Origin: Holophagales bacterium
Lineage (GTDB): Bacteria; Acidobacteriota; Thermoanaerobaculia; Multivoradales; Multivoraceae
Reading direction: 5' to 3'
NCBI GenBank assembly: GCA_009837885.1
Contig: VXSP01000045.1
Location: forward strand, 234,174 to 298,173
DNA: 64,000 bases
Part shown: positions 24,065 to 33,000 of the stretch, in pieces
Layout of the letters: every line of letters starts with the position of its first letter
How positions within the stretch are numbered: the first letter of the stretch is position 1
Position numbers and translations under genes: made by a program
Notes under the pieces: generated by a model
Told to the model about the DNA's origin: nothing
The model's input: only the letters and a program-made list of their open reading frames with translations
Database searches by the model: none

Positions 24065-24443
24065 GCGAGTAGTCGAGATCGGCCGGGTGGCAGTTCCGGT
24101 GGTCGGGCTCCGGATCGACCGCGAAGCGCTTCGCTGTGATCGTCGTGCGGCCCTGGACGAGCGCCTTGGCTACCCGGTGCATTCCGTCCATCACGCGGCC
24201 GTCCATTCCCAGAATGATCGGGTGCGCGAGGTCCGTCGCCTCGATGAGCGCCATGTGCTCGACGACGGACCGGACAGTCGGCCGGAAGTGGTCGCGATCG
24301 AACCAGTAGACCTGGTCGATCTCGGCGATGTCGGCCAGGGGCACCTCTTCGACGGGTAGGTCGGCGCTCAGTTCGATGAGGCGTCGGACATCCCATGCCT
24401 TCTGGCCGTCCTCGTCGGGCATGAAGTGGTACTGACGCCGCAT
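24039..24443 (-). CDS. ParB-like N-terminal domain protein
   Basis: 134 residues. The central part has the ParB/Srx-like layout: VEEVPLADIAEIDQVYWF, then HPIILGMDGRVMDGMHRVAKALVQG, where DGMHR occupies the place of the nucleotide-binding G-x-HR motif. ParB-fold proteins of this size often act alone as small NTP-binding or kinase-like enzymes, not in chromosome partition. There are no parA or HTH segments here. The 3' end overlaps the dehalogenase gene by 26 bp (convergent). A TAGCCT box 6 nt before the ATG suggests leaderless expression. Confidence 0.7.
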   Translation of the reverse strand: MRRQYHFMPDEDGQKAWDVRRLIELSADLPVEEVPLADIAEIDQVYWFDRDHFRPTVRSVVEHMALIEATDLAHPIILGMDGRVMDGMHRVAKALVQGRTTITAKRFAVDPEPDHRNCHPADLDYSPTPPDSRR

Positions 24444-24542
24444 CCCCGCAGGCTATCGGGAGGGCGATGGTCCGCGGATAGGGCGCGGTATGCTCGCCGG
24501 CCTCTATTGACAGTGAGTCTGATGCTCGGAAAGGAGCCTGGG

Positions 24543-25010
24543 ATGTCGAAGTGGACCGTTCGGGCCTTGGTGTTTGCGGCGTCGTTGTGCGTGTGCGTCC
24601 CGGTGATGGCGGGAGACGAGAAGTCCGACGCTTCGTTGGGGCTGGTGGCCATCAACGTGGCGGACCTCGAGCGGTCCGAGAGGTTCTACGCCGAGGTGCT
24701 GGGCTTCACTCGTGCCTGGCAGTACCCGCCGGACTCGGACGATCCGATCGAGATCGGCCTGGTGGCGCCCGGCGGTGGAGCAGGCCTCGCTCTGGCGCAT
24801 CTCAACGACGATCCGCTCCCTGAGGGCAAGGGCGGCTATGGCCGGATCATCCTCAACACGGCGAACGCCAAGGCTCTGGCTAAGAAGGCCGAGGCGGCTG
24901 GTTCCACGCTTCGGTGGGTCACCATTCCCGGCGACAACCCGCCGACGATCGTGTTCTTCCGCGACCCGGACGGCTACGAGATCGAGCTGTACCAGGCTGC
25001 GTCGCAGTAG
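24543..25010 (+). CDS. Exported VOC (glyoxalase/dioxygenase fold) protein
   Basis: 155 residues from the ATG at 24543, supported by AAGGAG at 24531-24536. An N-terminal signal peptide (about 1-22, ending VPVMAG) precedes a single VOC domain: LVAINVADLERSERFYAEVLGF, then GGYGRIILNTANAKALAKKAEAAG, and the closing FFRDPDGYEIELYQ with the C-terminal glutamate metal ligand. VOC enzymes with signal peptides are less usual and imply a periplasmic role. Activity (glyoxalase I-like isomerase, dioxygenase or binding protein) cannot be settled. Confidence 0.85.
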   Translation: MSKWTVRALVFAASLCVCVPVMAGDEKSDASLGLVAINVADLERSERFYAEVLGFTRAWQYPPDSDDPIEIGLVAPGGGAGLALAHLNDDPLPEGKGGYGRIILNTANAKALAKKAEAAGSTLRWVTIPGDNPPTIVFFRDPDGYEIELYQAASQ

Positions 25011-25034
25011 CGGCGGCGCCTCCGGCCGCTGGCC

Positions 25035-25844
25035 TCAGAGCACAGCGGCGACTAGAGCGATCGTCCATGCCAACATCACCTCGACGAGAACGAAGGCCAG
25101 GAACCCGAGGACAAGAGCGACGAAGCGCGCGATCAGCCCCACCCAGCCGCCGCCGTACACGCGGCGCATCGCCACCACGAGGTAGAGGAGCGAAGCGATC
25201 GTCACCAGGACGATCGCGATCGAACGCGCAATCCCCGTCATCAGCAGGGGCAGGAGCGTGACCACGACGAGGAAGGTCCCGTAGTGGCAGCCGAAGGCGA
25301 GATGCTCCTGCAGGTACCGCCTCCAGTAGAGGAGCTTGAGCAGCGCCATCATGGCGAGTGGGCTGAGCAGGTTCAGGATCGGGAAAGCCGTGTCCAGGCT
25401 GAGGTTGAAGCGCGCCTGGAAGAGCGGGTCGTGTAGATCGGCTACCCCCTCCAGGGCCTCTTCCATCGCCGCGACGTTTTCTTCGGGCGCGCTGGCAAGC
25501 ATCGTCTCGAGATCGGAGATGCCGAGCAGGTTCATCGCAGCGAGGACCACGGCACTCGCTGCGACGTAGAGCCGGATCGGCGAGGTGTACGCCAGCCGCC
25601 GCCCGGCCACGTACTCGGCGGTCAGGCGTCCCGGCGAGGAGAACAGCCGCGGTAGCGTCCGCAGCAGCCGGATGTCAAGGACGGCGACTTGGCGGCCGAC
25701 GTCGGTCAGCCAGTGATGGAGGGGCCGCAGCGGCGGGCGGTTCTTCGCGCCGCAGCGCGAGCAGAACTTCCCGGCGAGAGGCTCGCCGCACTCAAGGCAG
25801 AGTGCCTGGAGCAGGTCGCCGGACTGTTCTCGTGTCTCCGCCAC
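25035..25844 (-). CDS. DUF3667 domain membrane protein with zinc ribbon
   Basis: 269 residues from a GTG. An N-terminal zinc ribbon (CLECGEPLAGKFCSRCGAKN, about 15-36) is followed by the DUF3667 pattern LLRTLPRLFSSPGRLTAEYVAGRRLAYTSPIRLYV. About four membrane helices lie in the C-terminal half. The family's function is not known. The gene stands alone between convergent neighbours. Confidence 0.85.
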   Translation of the reverse strand: MAETREQSGDLLQALCLECGEPLAGKFCSRCGAKNRPPLRPLHHWLTDVGRQVAVLDIRLLRTLPRLFSSPGRLTAEYVAGRRLAYTSPIRLYVAASAVVLAAMNLLGISDLETMLASAPEENVAAMEEALEGVADLHDPLFQARFNLSLDTAFPILNLLSPLAMMALLKLLYWRRYLQEHLAFGCHYGTFLVVVTLLPLLMTGIARSIAIVLVTIASLLYLVVAMRRVYGGGWVGLIARFVALVLGFLAFVLVEVMLAWTIALVAAVL

Positions 25845-25919
25845 TTTGCCGCACGATCATGCCAGACGGCGATCGCGGGATTCCCGGCGGCTGCCACGCT
25901 CCCGGTTTCCGATCAACAG

Positions 25920-27335
25920 TCAAGCCTGCAGTTCCCGGCCGATCTCCAGAACGCGGTCGAGGATCTGCATGACGTCATCCTCGGTGGTGCGGGTGTTCAG
26001 CACGCAGAACCTCAGTGAGAACCGGTCGCCGAGCCGTGTCGAGGCGATCATCGCGAAGCCCGACTGGACGATGCGGTCCTGGATCTGGCGGTTCAGTTCG
26101 TCGAGGCGTTCACCCGAAGCAGGTGGCTCCGTGGCAGGGCCGCGGTAGCGGAAACAGACCACGCCCAGGCTCGGCGGGGCCAGAAGCTCCAGTTCGTCTT
26201 CGCGTGCGATCCGATCCGCCGCCTTCGCGGCGATACTCATGGCCTGGGAGATGGCCTGCCGGTGCGCGGCCAGACCGTAGCGCTGGATCGACAGCCATAC
26301 GCGTAGGGCGCGAAACGCACGGGTGAGTTGCAGCCCGCGGTTGCAGAAGTTCACCTGCCGGGTGCCGAGATCGGTGTCCTGCATGTAGTCGGGCAGGATG
26401 CGAAAGGCGGACTCCAAGCGGGTGACGTCGCGGGCCATGAGGCAGCCCGTCTCGTAGGGCTGCATGAGCCACTTGTGCGGGTCGAGCGTCACGCTGTCGG
26501 CCAGTTCGAGGCCCTGGAGCAGAGGTCGGACTTCCGGATCGAGGACGGCGAAGCCGCCGTACGCGGCGTCGATGTGGTTCCAGAGCCCTTCCGCCCGCGC
26601 GATCTCCGCCAGCTCCACCATGGGATCGATGGCGCCGGTGTTCGTCGTGCCGGCATTTGCCACGAGGCAGAACGGTTCCAGGCCCGCCTCGCGGTCTCGA
26701 CGGACGGCTTCCAGCAGGGTCGCCGGAACGATCCGGAACTCACTGTCGGTGGCCAGGACCCGTATCCGGGACGGGTCGACTCCGGCAATCCGGGCGGCGC
26801 GTCCCACCGAGCCGTGGGCCTGGTCGGAGATGTAGACCACGCCGCGCTGGGGGTTTCCAGCAGCCTCGCGCGCCGCGACGACGGCCAGCAGGTTGGCGGC
26901 CGATCCGCCGCTCGTGAACAGGCCGCCCGCACCCTCCGGGTAGCCCAGCCAATCGCGAAACCAGTCGGTGACCGTGAGTTCGATCTGGGAAGGTCCCGCG
27001 GACGCCAGCCAGGTCCCCTGGAAGACGTTGTACCCGCTGATCAGGAAGCTGGCCAGCACGGAGGCCCAGGAGGGGCTGGCGGGCACGAAGGCGAGAAAGC
27101 GCGGGTGGTCGATCCGCGCCGCGAGCGGCATCACGTCGCGTACCACGGTCTCGAGCAGCGGGTCGAGATCCCGTCCCTCCTCGGGAGGAGGTCCATCGAG
27201 CAACGCCTCGGTGACATCGCGCGGCGCCGTCTGGAAGGCCTTGTCGTCCTCGAGTTCGGTCAGGCGCTCGACGATCGCGTCGACCACCCGGTAGCCGGAC
27301 CGGCGCATCTCCTCGCGATCTTCGAGGATGGACAT
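25920..27335 (-). CDS. PLP-dependent group II amino acid decarboxylase
   Basis: 471 residues, typical length. The PLP-lysine motif is SVTLDPHKWLMQPYETG, and LFTSGGSAANLLAVVAAREAA binds the cofactor phosphate. HIDAAYGGFAVLDPE holds the Asp pairing with the pyridine nitrogen. N-terminal HPRFLAFVPASPSWASVLASFL is typical of aromatic-L-amino-acid/tyrosine/tryptophan decarboxylases. The product would be an aromatic amine, but substrate choice is not certain from sequence. The gene lies 57 bp downstream of the MFS gene, so it may be the last member of the leftward operon. Confidence 0.92.
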   Translation of the reverse strand: MSILEDREEMRRSGYRVVDAIVERLTELEDDKAFQTAPRDVTEALLDGPPPEEGRDLDPLLETVVRDVMPLAARIDHPRFLAFVPASPSWASVLASFLISGYNVFQGTWLASAGPSQIELTVTDWFRDWLGYPEGAGGLFTSGGSAANLLAVVAAREAAGNPQRGVVYISDQAHGSVGRAARIAGVDPSRIRVLATDSEFRIVPATLLEAVRRDREAGLEPFCLVANAGTTNTGAIDPMVELAEIARAEGLWNHIDAAYGGFAVLDPEVRPLLQGLELADSVTLDPHKWLMQPYETGCLMARDVTRLESAFRILPDYMQDTDLGTRQVNFCNRGLQLTRAFRALRVWLSIQRYGLAAHRQAISQAMSIAAKAADRIAREDELELLAPPSLGVVCFRYRGPATEPPASGERLDELNRQIQDRIVQSGFAMIASTRLGDRFSLRFCVLNTRTTEDDVMQILDRVLEIGRELQA

Positions 27336-27392
27336 GTGTTGGAAGTAGCTGAGTTCCTCAGCGCGGAGCGAGTCTGACGCCGCCCTCCGTCA

Positions 27393-28826
27393 TCAGCTCT
27401 CCTGCTGCGACGTCAGCTCGATCTGCTTGTAGCCACCTGCCCGCCGGAAGTGGAGGATCAGGTAGAGGAAGCCGAGCGCCATGAACACCGGGATCGCCGC
27501 GGTGATCCGGAGAGCGGTCTGGCCGCCGTGGAACGACGCGTCGCGCACCGCCTGCTCGTCGGGTGGCAGGGTGATGCTGAAGTCCTTCGCCTTCTCCATG
27601 ACCGGACCGGCCTTCGTGCCGTCGAGTCCCTGGACGGGGGCGAAGAACAGGAAGCTGTTCGTGCCCTGGGCCTTGTACTCGTCGTAGACGGCGGGGGCGT
27701 TGGCCTGCAGGTCCTGCGAGGCGTGCCGGTCCTGGAGGTAGCCGATGCCGGGGCCGCCCAGCAGTCCCGCCGAGAGCATGCCGACGCCGCCGACGGCGCC
27801 GAGCGTCAGGGCGCCGCCGCGCGGGAAGCGCTCCGAGACGACGGCCAGCATCGTCGGCCAGAAGAAGGCCTTGCCGGCGCCGTAGATCGTGGCGGCGATC
27901 ATCACGGTGACCGCGCCGGCCAGCGAACCGAGCGAGTAGAGGCCGATGGCGGCGACGACGGCGCTCACGAACAGCAGGCCGAGCGGGTTGATCCGATGAA
28001 CGATCGGGCCGGCGAAGAAGCGCAGCACGAACATCAGGATGGACGTGTAGAGCAGGATGAACAGCCCCTTGCCGCCGAGGACGGTATCCATGATGTTGAC
28101 GATCCAACTGTCCGTGCCGAGCTCGACGTAGCCGATGCAGACGTGGAGCACGAGCAGGAAGAGCAGCATGGGCGCCGCGAACTCCTTGACCATGTCCATG
28201 AACTTGACGCCGGCGGCGGCCGCCTCGGACGTGGGGAACTTCTCCTTGACCATCATCAGGACATAGATGAGGGTCGGAACGAGATAGAGCGCGAGGACAA
28301 TCTCCCAGCGCACGCGGCCGATCAGGCCGATACCCAGGAGAGAGCCGCAGATCAGGCCGGCGGGCCAGCCGGCGTGCAGGATGTTCAGGTAGTGGGTCTT
28401 CTCCTTGCGGTACAGGGTCGCGACCAGCGGGTTGATGACCGCTTCGCAGATGCCGTTCGCGACCGCGAAGATGAAGACGCCCCAGAACAGGCAGAAGTAG
28501 GCCCCGGCGCGGGCGAAGTCCGGGTCTGTTGCGATCGATCCGTTGTAGACGAACGTGGCCGCGACGGCCACGACGACGGACAGCACGTGCAGGACGCCCG
28601 CGCCCAGCAGGAACGGCTTGTAGCCGTAGCGGTCGAGGAAGGCGCTGGCCACCAGGATGACGAGTCCGAAGCCGACGAAGCCGCCGCCGGTGATCTGTCC
28701 GAGTTCCGTCTGCGTGAAGCCGAATGCCGTGCCCCACTCCAGGAGCAGGCCGCCGCGGACCGCCGTGCCAAGTCCGGCGACCAGGATGGTGAGGAAGCTC
28801 GCGATCAGTAGTTTCGTCTTGTTCAT
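27393..28826 (-). CDS. Major facilitator superfamily transporter
   Basis: 477 residues, about 12 membrane helices with a long loop before the last one. Features such as FLDRYGYKPFLLGAG after helix 2 and ICEAVINPLVATLYRKEKTHYLNILHAGWP (the N-P and H residues resembling FucP-like sugar permeases) suggest a sugar or sugar-acid transporter. AGGAGG precedes the ATG. Its neighbours, an oxidoreductase and a DUF6807-cytochrome fusion, support uptake of a compound that they degrade. Confidence 0.88.
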   Translation of the reverse strand: MNKTKLLIASFLTILVAGLGTAVRGGLLLEWGTAFGFTQTELGQITGGGFVGFGLVILVASAFLDRYGYKPFLLGAGVLHVLSVVVAVAATFVYNGSIATDPDFARAGAYFCLFWGVFIFAVANGICEAVINPLVATLYRKEKTHYLNILHAGWPAGLICGSLLGIGLIGRVRWEIVLALYLVPTLIYVLMMVKEKFPTSEAAAAGVKFMDMVKEFAAPMLLFLLVLHVCIGYVELGTDSWIVNIMDTVLGGKGLFILLYTSILMFVLRFFAGPIVHRINPLGLLFVSAVVAAIGLYSLGSLAGAVTVMIAATIYGAGKAFFWPTMLAVVSERFPRGGALTLGAVGGVGMLSAGLLGGPGIGYLQDRHASQDLQANAPAVYDEYKAQGTNSFLFFAPVQGLDGTKAGPVMEKAKDFSITLPPDEQAVRDASFHGGQTALRITAAIPVFMALGFLYLILHFRRAGGYKQIELTSQQES

Positions 28827-28860
28827 TGGCCCTCCTGAAGCCGGTCCGATGGTGTGGGTC

Positions 28861-29973
28861 CTATGGTCCGAGCGTGAAGCCCGGTAGCCGGATGATCTCG
28901 CCGCCCTTCGTGGCGGACTCGTGGGCGCAGATGCCGACGCAGGTCCAGTTGGCGCTCGTGACCGCGTTCGGCCAGGGATCGCGGTCGTCGCCGAGCGCGC
29001 TCAGGAACTCGTGGACGAGGTGGGGATGGGAGCCGCCGTGGCCGCCGCCCTGGATGAAGGAGAGGTGCTCGGCGTCGTGGATCTCCTGCGGCAGGGTGAA
29101 ATGCCGGATCTCCTGCGGCAGGAGGTGCGCGTAGTCGGGCACCTCGATCTTCTCCGGAATCTCGTGCTCGGGCTTCTTCGCCGTGTGCAGGACGTGCGGT
29201 TCGTCCTCGATCAGGGTCCACTCGAAGCTCTTCTTCGTGCCGTAGACGTCGAAGCTCTCGCGGTACTGCCGGGCGACGTCGTAGAGGAAGCGCCAGATGT
29301 GGGCGACGAGGTCGCTGTCCTTGACCTTGATGTGGCAGGTCTCGACGGCGAAGCGGTTGCCGGACTTCTCCGCGATGTCGTCGCGGACGACGCCTGAACC
29401 GAAGCAGCTCACGTACTCGGCGAGCCCGTCGACCAGGCCCAGGCAGGGGCTGACGACGTGGGTCGCGTAGTGCATCGGGATCATCCGCTCCCAGTAGGAC
29501 GGCCAACCGTCCATGTCCTGCGGATGCGAGGCGGCGAGGTGCTGGATGTCGCCGAGTTCGCCCTCTTCGTACAGCTCCTTGATGAACAGGAACTCGCGGC
29601 TGTAGACGACCGTCTCGGCCATCATGTACCTGAGGCCCGTCTCCGCGACCTTCTCGACGATCTTGCGGCAGTCCTCGACGGTGGTCGCCATCGGAACCGT
29701 GCACATGACGTGCTTGCCGGCGTCGAGCGCGGCGAGCGACATCCAGGCGTGGTCCGGGATCGGCGTGTTGATGTGGACGTAGTCGACGTCCGGATCGGCG
29801 AGCACGTCGTCGTAGTCCGTGTAACGCCGCTCGATCCCGAACTGGTCGCCGACCTTGTTCAGCTCCTCTTCGTCCCGGCGGCAGATCGCGTGGACGTTGG
29901 CGCCTGGGTAGGCCTGGTAGATGGGGATGAACTCGGCGCCGAAGCCGAGGCCGATCATGGCGACGTTCGTCAT
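28861..29973 (-). CDS. Gfo/Idh/MocA family oxidoreductase
   Basis: 370 residues. An N-terminal Rossmann fold (VAMIGLGFGAEFIPIYQAYPGANVHAICRR) binds NAD(P). The family's CxxP-like segment reads DAGKHVMCTVPMATTVEDC, with the EKP-type lysine replaced by V-P. The C-terminal alpha/beta domain ends GGEIIRLPGFT. These enzymes oxidise or reduce sugars, inositols and related cyclic alcohols. The start is the ATG at 29973; the open frame runs further, but that part overlaps the upstream gene in another frame. The loss of the usual EKP lysine could change activity. It lies 29 bp after the DUF6807 fusion gene, so it is co-transcribed. Confidence 0.9.
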   Translation of the reverse strand: MTNVAMIGLGFGAEFIPIYQAYPGANVHAICRRDEEELNKVGDQFGIERRYTDYDDVLADPDVDYVHINTPIPDHAWMSLAALDAGKHVMCTVPMATTVEDCRKIVEKVAETGLRYMMAETVVYSREFLFIKELYEEGELGDIQHLAASHPQDMDGWPSYWERMIPMHYATHVVSPCLGLVDGLAEYVSCFGSGVVRDDIAEKSGNRFAVETCHIKVKDSDLVAHIWRFLYDVARQYRESFDVYGTKKSFEWTLIEDEPHVLHTAKKPEHEIPEKIEVPDYAHLLPQEIRHFTLPQEIHDAEHLSFIQGGGHGGSHPHLVHEFLSALGDDRDPWPNAVTSANWTCVGICAHESATKGGEIIRLPGFTLGP

Positions 29974-30002
29974 GTCCACTTCTTCGGAAACTTGCCTCGG
30001 GC

Positions 30003-33000
30003 TCAGGGGCCCTGGGGGTTCGTCGCTTCCTGCGCGGTCATCAGGTACGCCACGAGGTTCGTCACCTCGTCGTCGTCGTAGGGATCGAGCAGTCCCTCCG
30101 GCATCATCGAGAGCGGGAAGTAATCGAACGACTGGATATCCGACTGCGCGATGACGACTTCGTCCTGGCCGACGACGCGCAGGGTCATGGAGCGGGGGCT
30201 CTTCGTGGCGACGGTGCCGGAGTAGGTCCGGCCGTCCCGGGTGGTCACCATCAGGGTCTGGTAGACGTCCTGGATGTCGCCGCTCGGGTCGAGGATGTTC
30301 GTCAGCAGGTAGTCCAGTTCCGTGCGGTTGGAACCGGTGAGGTCGGGACCGATGAGGCCGCCTTCGCCGAACATCTGGTGGCACACGGCGCAAAGCTCGG
30401 TGAACATCTGCTCGCCGTGAGCGGTGTCGGCCGCCGCGATCGCGTCGTCGCTCAGGATCGTCGTGTACTTCGCGATGGCCGCGGCCTTTTCGCTGGAAAC
30501 CCGCGTGATCGGTCCCCAGACCTCCAGAAAGCCGCTGCCGACGACGCGGTGGAGCTGGCGGGCCACGTAGGCCGGCACATCGCGTCGCGGGACGCCTTCC
30601 TTTTCGATCGCACCCATCAGGATCCGGCCATAGATGGGGCGGGAGGAGAGGGTCTGGACGGCGGCGAGCTTCTCGTCTGCGTTGAAGGTCTCATAGCGAC
30701 CCATCAGCAGCAGTCCCATTTCCCAGCCTCCGTCGAACGCGGCGAAGGCGCGGATCGCGGCGATCCGCAGTTCCGGTTCGTCGAGCAGGGCCGGGAGCCG
30801 CTCGCGGAGTGCCTGGTGCTGCTGGTCGGCGAGGCCCTGGATGGCCCGCCGCCGATCCTCGGGCGGTGCGCTCTCGTCGTCGAGAGTGGCAAGGAACTGA
30901 CGCGCGACCTCGACGCCGCCGAACTGCTGTTCGACCTCGAGGGCGAGGTCGGCGACGTTGCGGTCGCGCTTCAGGCGGCCGTAGACCCGTTCCCAGTTGT
31001 CCGGGGGCTCGGCGTAGACCTGACCCTCGAGTCCGGCCAGCATGCCCCGGAGCAGAGCCGGCCGGGCGTCGGAGCGGTCGTCCAGCGAGGTGACGAGGAA
31101 CCCGAGCTCGTCCGCGTCGACTGCGCGGCGCGCGATGTTCTCCGTGAGCATCGGGATCTGGGAGGTCCTGGCCAGCCGCAACGCGCGCTTCGGGTCCTCC
31201 GGAACCAGGGGCTCGATGCCGAACCAGATCATCTTCGGGATGTTGTGGTCGTCCGCGTCGTCGCCCTTCATGACCAGGTGCTCGGCGATCGACCAGCGGA
31301 CGTCGTGCTCGACACGCTGGAGGGCAGCCGCGAGGTACAGGCGGACAACCGGTGAAGTATCCCTGTCCGCCAGCTCGATGAACTTCTCCGTTGCGGCGGC
31401 CGGCGCATCGTGGTCTTCGGTCAGGAGCTGGATCGCCCAGGCGCGGACGTGCTGGTCCTCGTCGTCCAGCGCTGTCATCAGCTCGTCGGACGTGAAGCCG
31501 TCGGTGACGTGGAGCGCCCACATCGCCCGCAGGCGCAGGTCGCCGTCCGGGTTCGACGTGAACACCTCGCGCAGCGCCTCGTGGACCGCGGCGTCGACTT
31601 CGCCCTTCGCCGCCCGGCCCTGCAGGACGACCCGGGCCCGGCGCGCGTGCCAGGCGCTCTTCGAGAGTTGCAGCTCGACGAGTTTCTTGTTCGACATCGA
31701 CTTGACGTCGTCGTAGCGGCCCTCCCAGTCGTCCGCCAGGGACTGCTCGGGCGTGATGCGGAAGATACGCCCGGTCTCCTTGTGCTGGACGTCGTTGCCG
31801 CAGATGTCGGCGTCGTGCCAGTCGAGGACGTAGACGTCGCCTCCCGGCCCGATCTCCATGCTGAAGCCGACCCACTGCTTGTTGTTGGCGAGCAGGAAGT
31901 CCTCGCCGTGGTGGGCGACGAAGCTGGATCCCTTCGGTTCGAGTTCGTCGGTCAGCACCGCGTGCTCGTGGATGTTCGCCATGAAGAGCCGGCCGTGCTG
32001 CTCCTCGGGGAACGCGTCCGACAGGTAGACGCGGGCGCCGCCGTGCGCGGAGCGGTGCCGGTGGTTGACGATCGTGCGGATGTCGCCGTAGACGTACGGA
32101 TTGAAGTGCGAGCCGCCCTGGCGGTGGTAGATGCCGCCGGGGACGACGTGGAACAGGTGGGGGATCACGCAGGCGGTGATGAAGATCTGTCCCTTCGCGT
32201 CGTAGTCGATGCCCCAGGGGTTGCTGAAGCCGTGGGCCACGACCTCGAAGCGGTCCTTGGTCGGGTGGTAGCGCCAGACGCCGCCGTTGATGTCGACTCC
32301 GTCGTACTCGAAGAGGTCATCGGGGAAGGGGTCGTTGTGGCCGTAGATCGTCTCGTCGGGTCCCGGCTTGCGGATCCTGGAGGGCGTCGCGAACCCTTCC
32401 AGGCCGTAAAGCCAGCCGTCGGGCCCCCAGTGGAAGCTGTTGATCGTCTCGTGACGGTCACGGATGCCCCAGCCGGTCAGCAGGATCTCGGCGTCGTCCA
32501 TGTCGGCAACGTCGTCGCCGTCGCGGTCGGGGAGGTAGAGGAGGTGGGGCGGCGCGCCGACGAAGACGCCGTCGAAGCCGACCGCCAGCGCCGCCGGGAA
32601 CGGGATGCCCTCAGCGAAGACCTTCCTGCTGTCGGCCGTGCCGTCGCGATCCGTGTCCTCCAGGATCAGGATCTTGCTGTCGCCCGAGCCGGAGAAGCCG
32701 CGGCCGCGGGTCTCGTAGTCGCGGTTCTCGGCGATCCACATGCGGCCGCGGTCGTCCCAGGCGAAGGCCATGGGCTGGGTGATCATGGGCTCTGATGCCC
32801 AGGCGTTGACCTTGAACCCGTCGCGCACGGTCATCGCATCGACCGCCTCTTCCGGGGTCAGGAACTTCTCCTGCTTCGCTTCCCGCTGGGCGATGCCCCA
32901 TAGCGACGACGTCGAGTAGGAACCCTCGGCGGCCCCGGTGTACTCCTCCCAGTCCTCCGTCAGTTCGAGGTCGTTCAGCTCGCCGGTGTAGACGATCAGG

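Noticed and set aside
24507-24512. TTGACA as a -35 for the VOC gene
   Set aside because: A -10 at proper spacing would fall on the ribosome site just before the ATG; the TATGCT at 24489-24494 is a better -10, though it lacks a -35.
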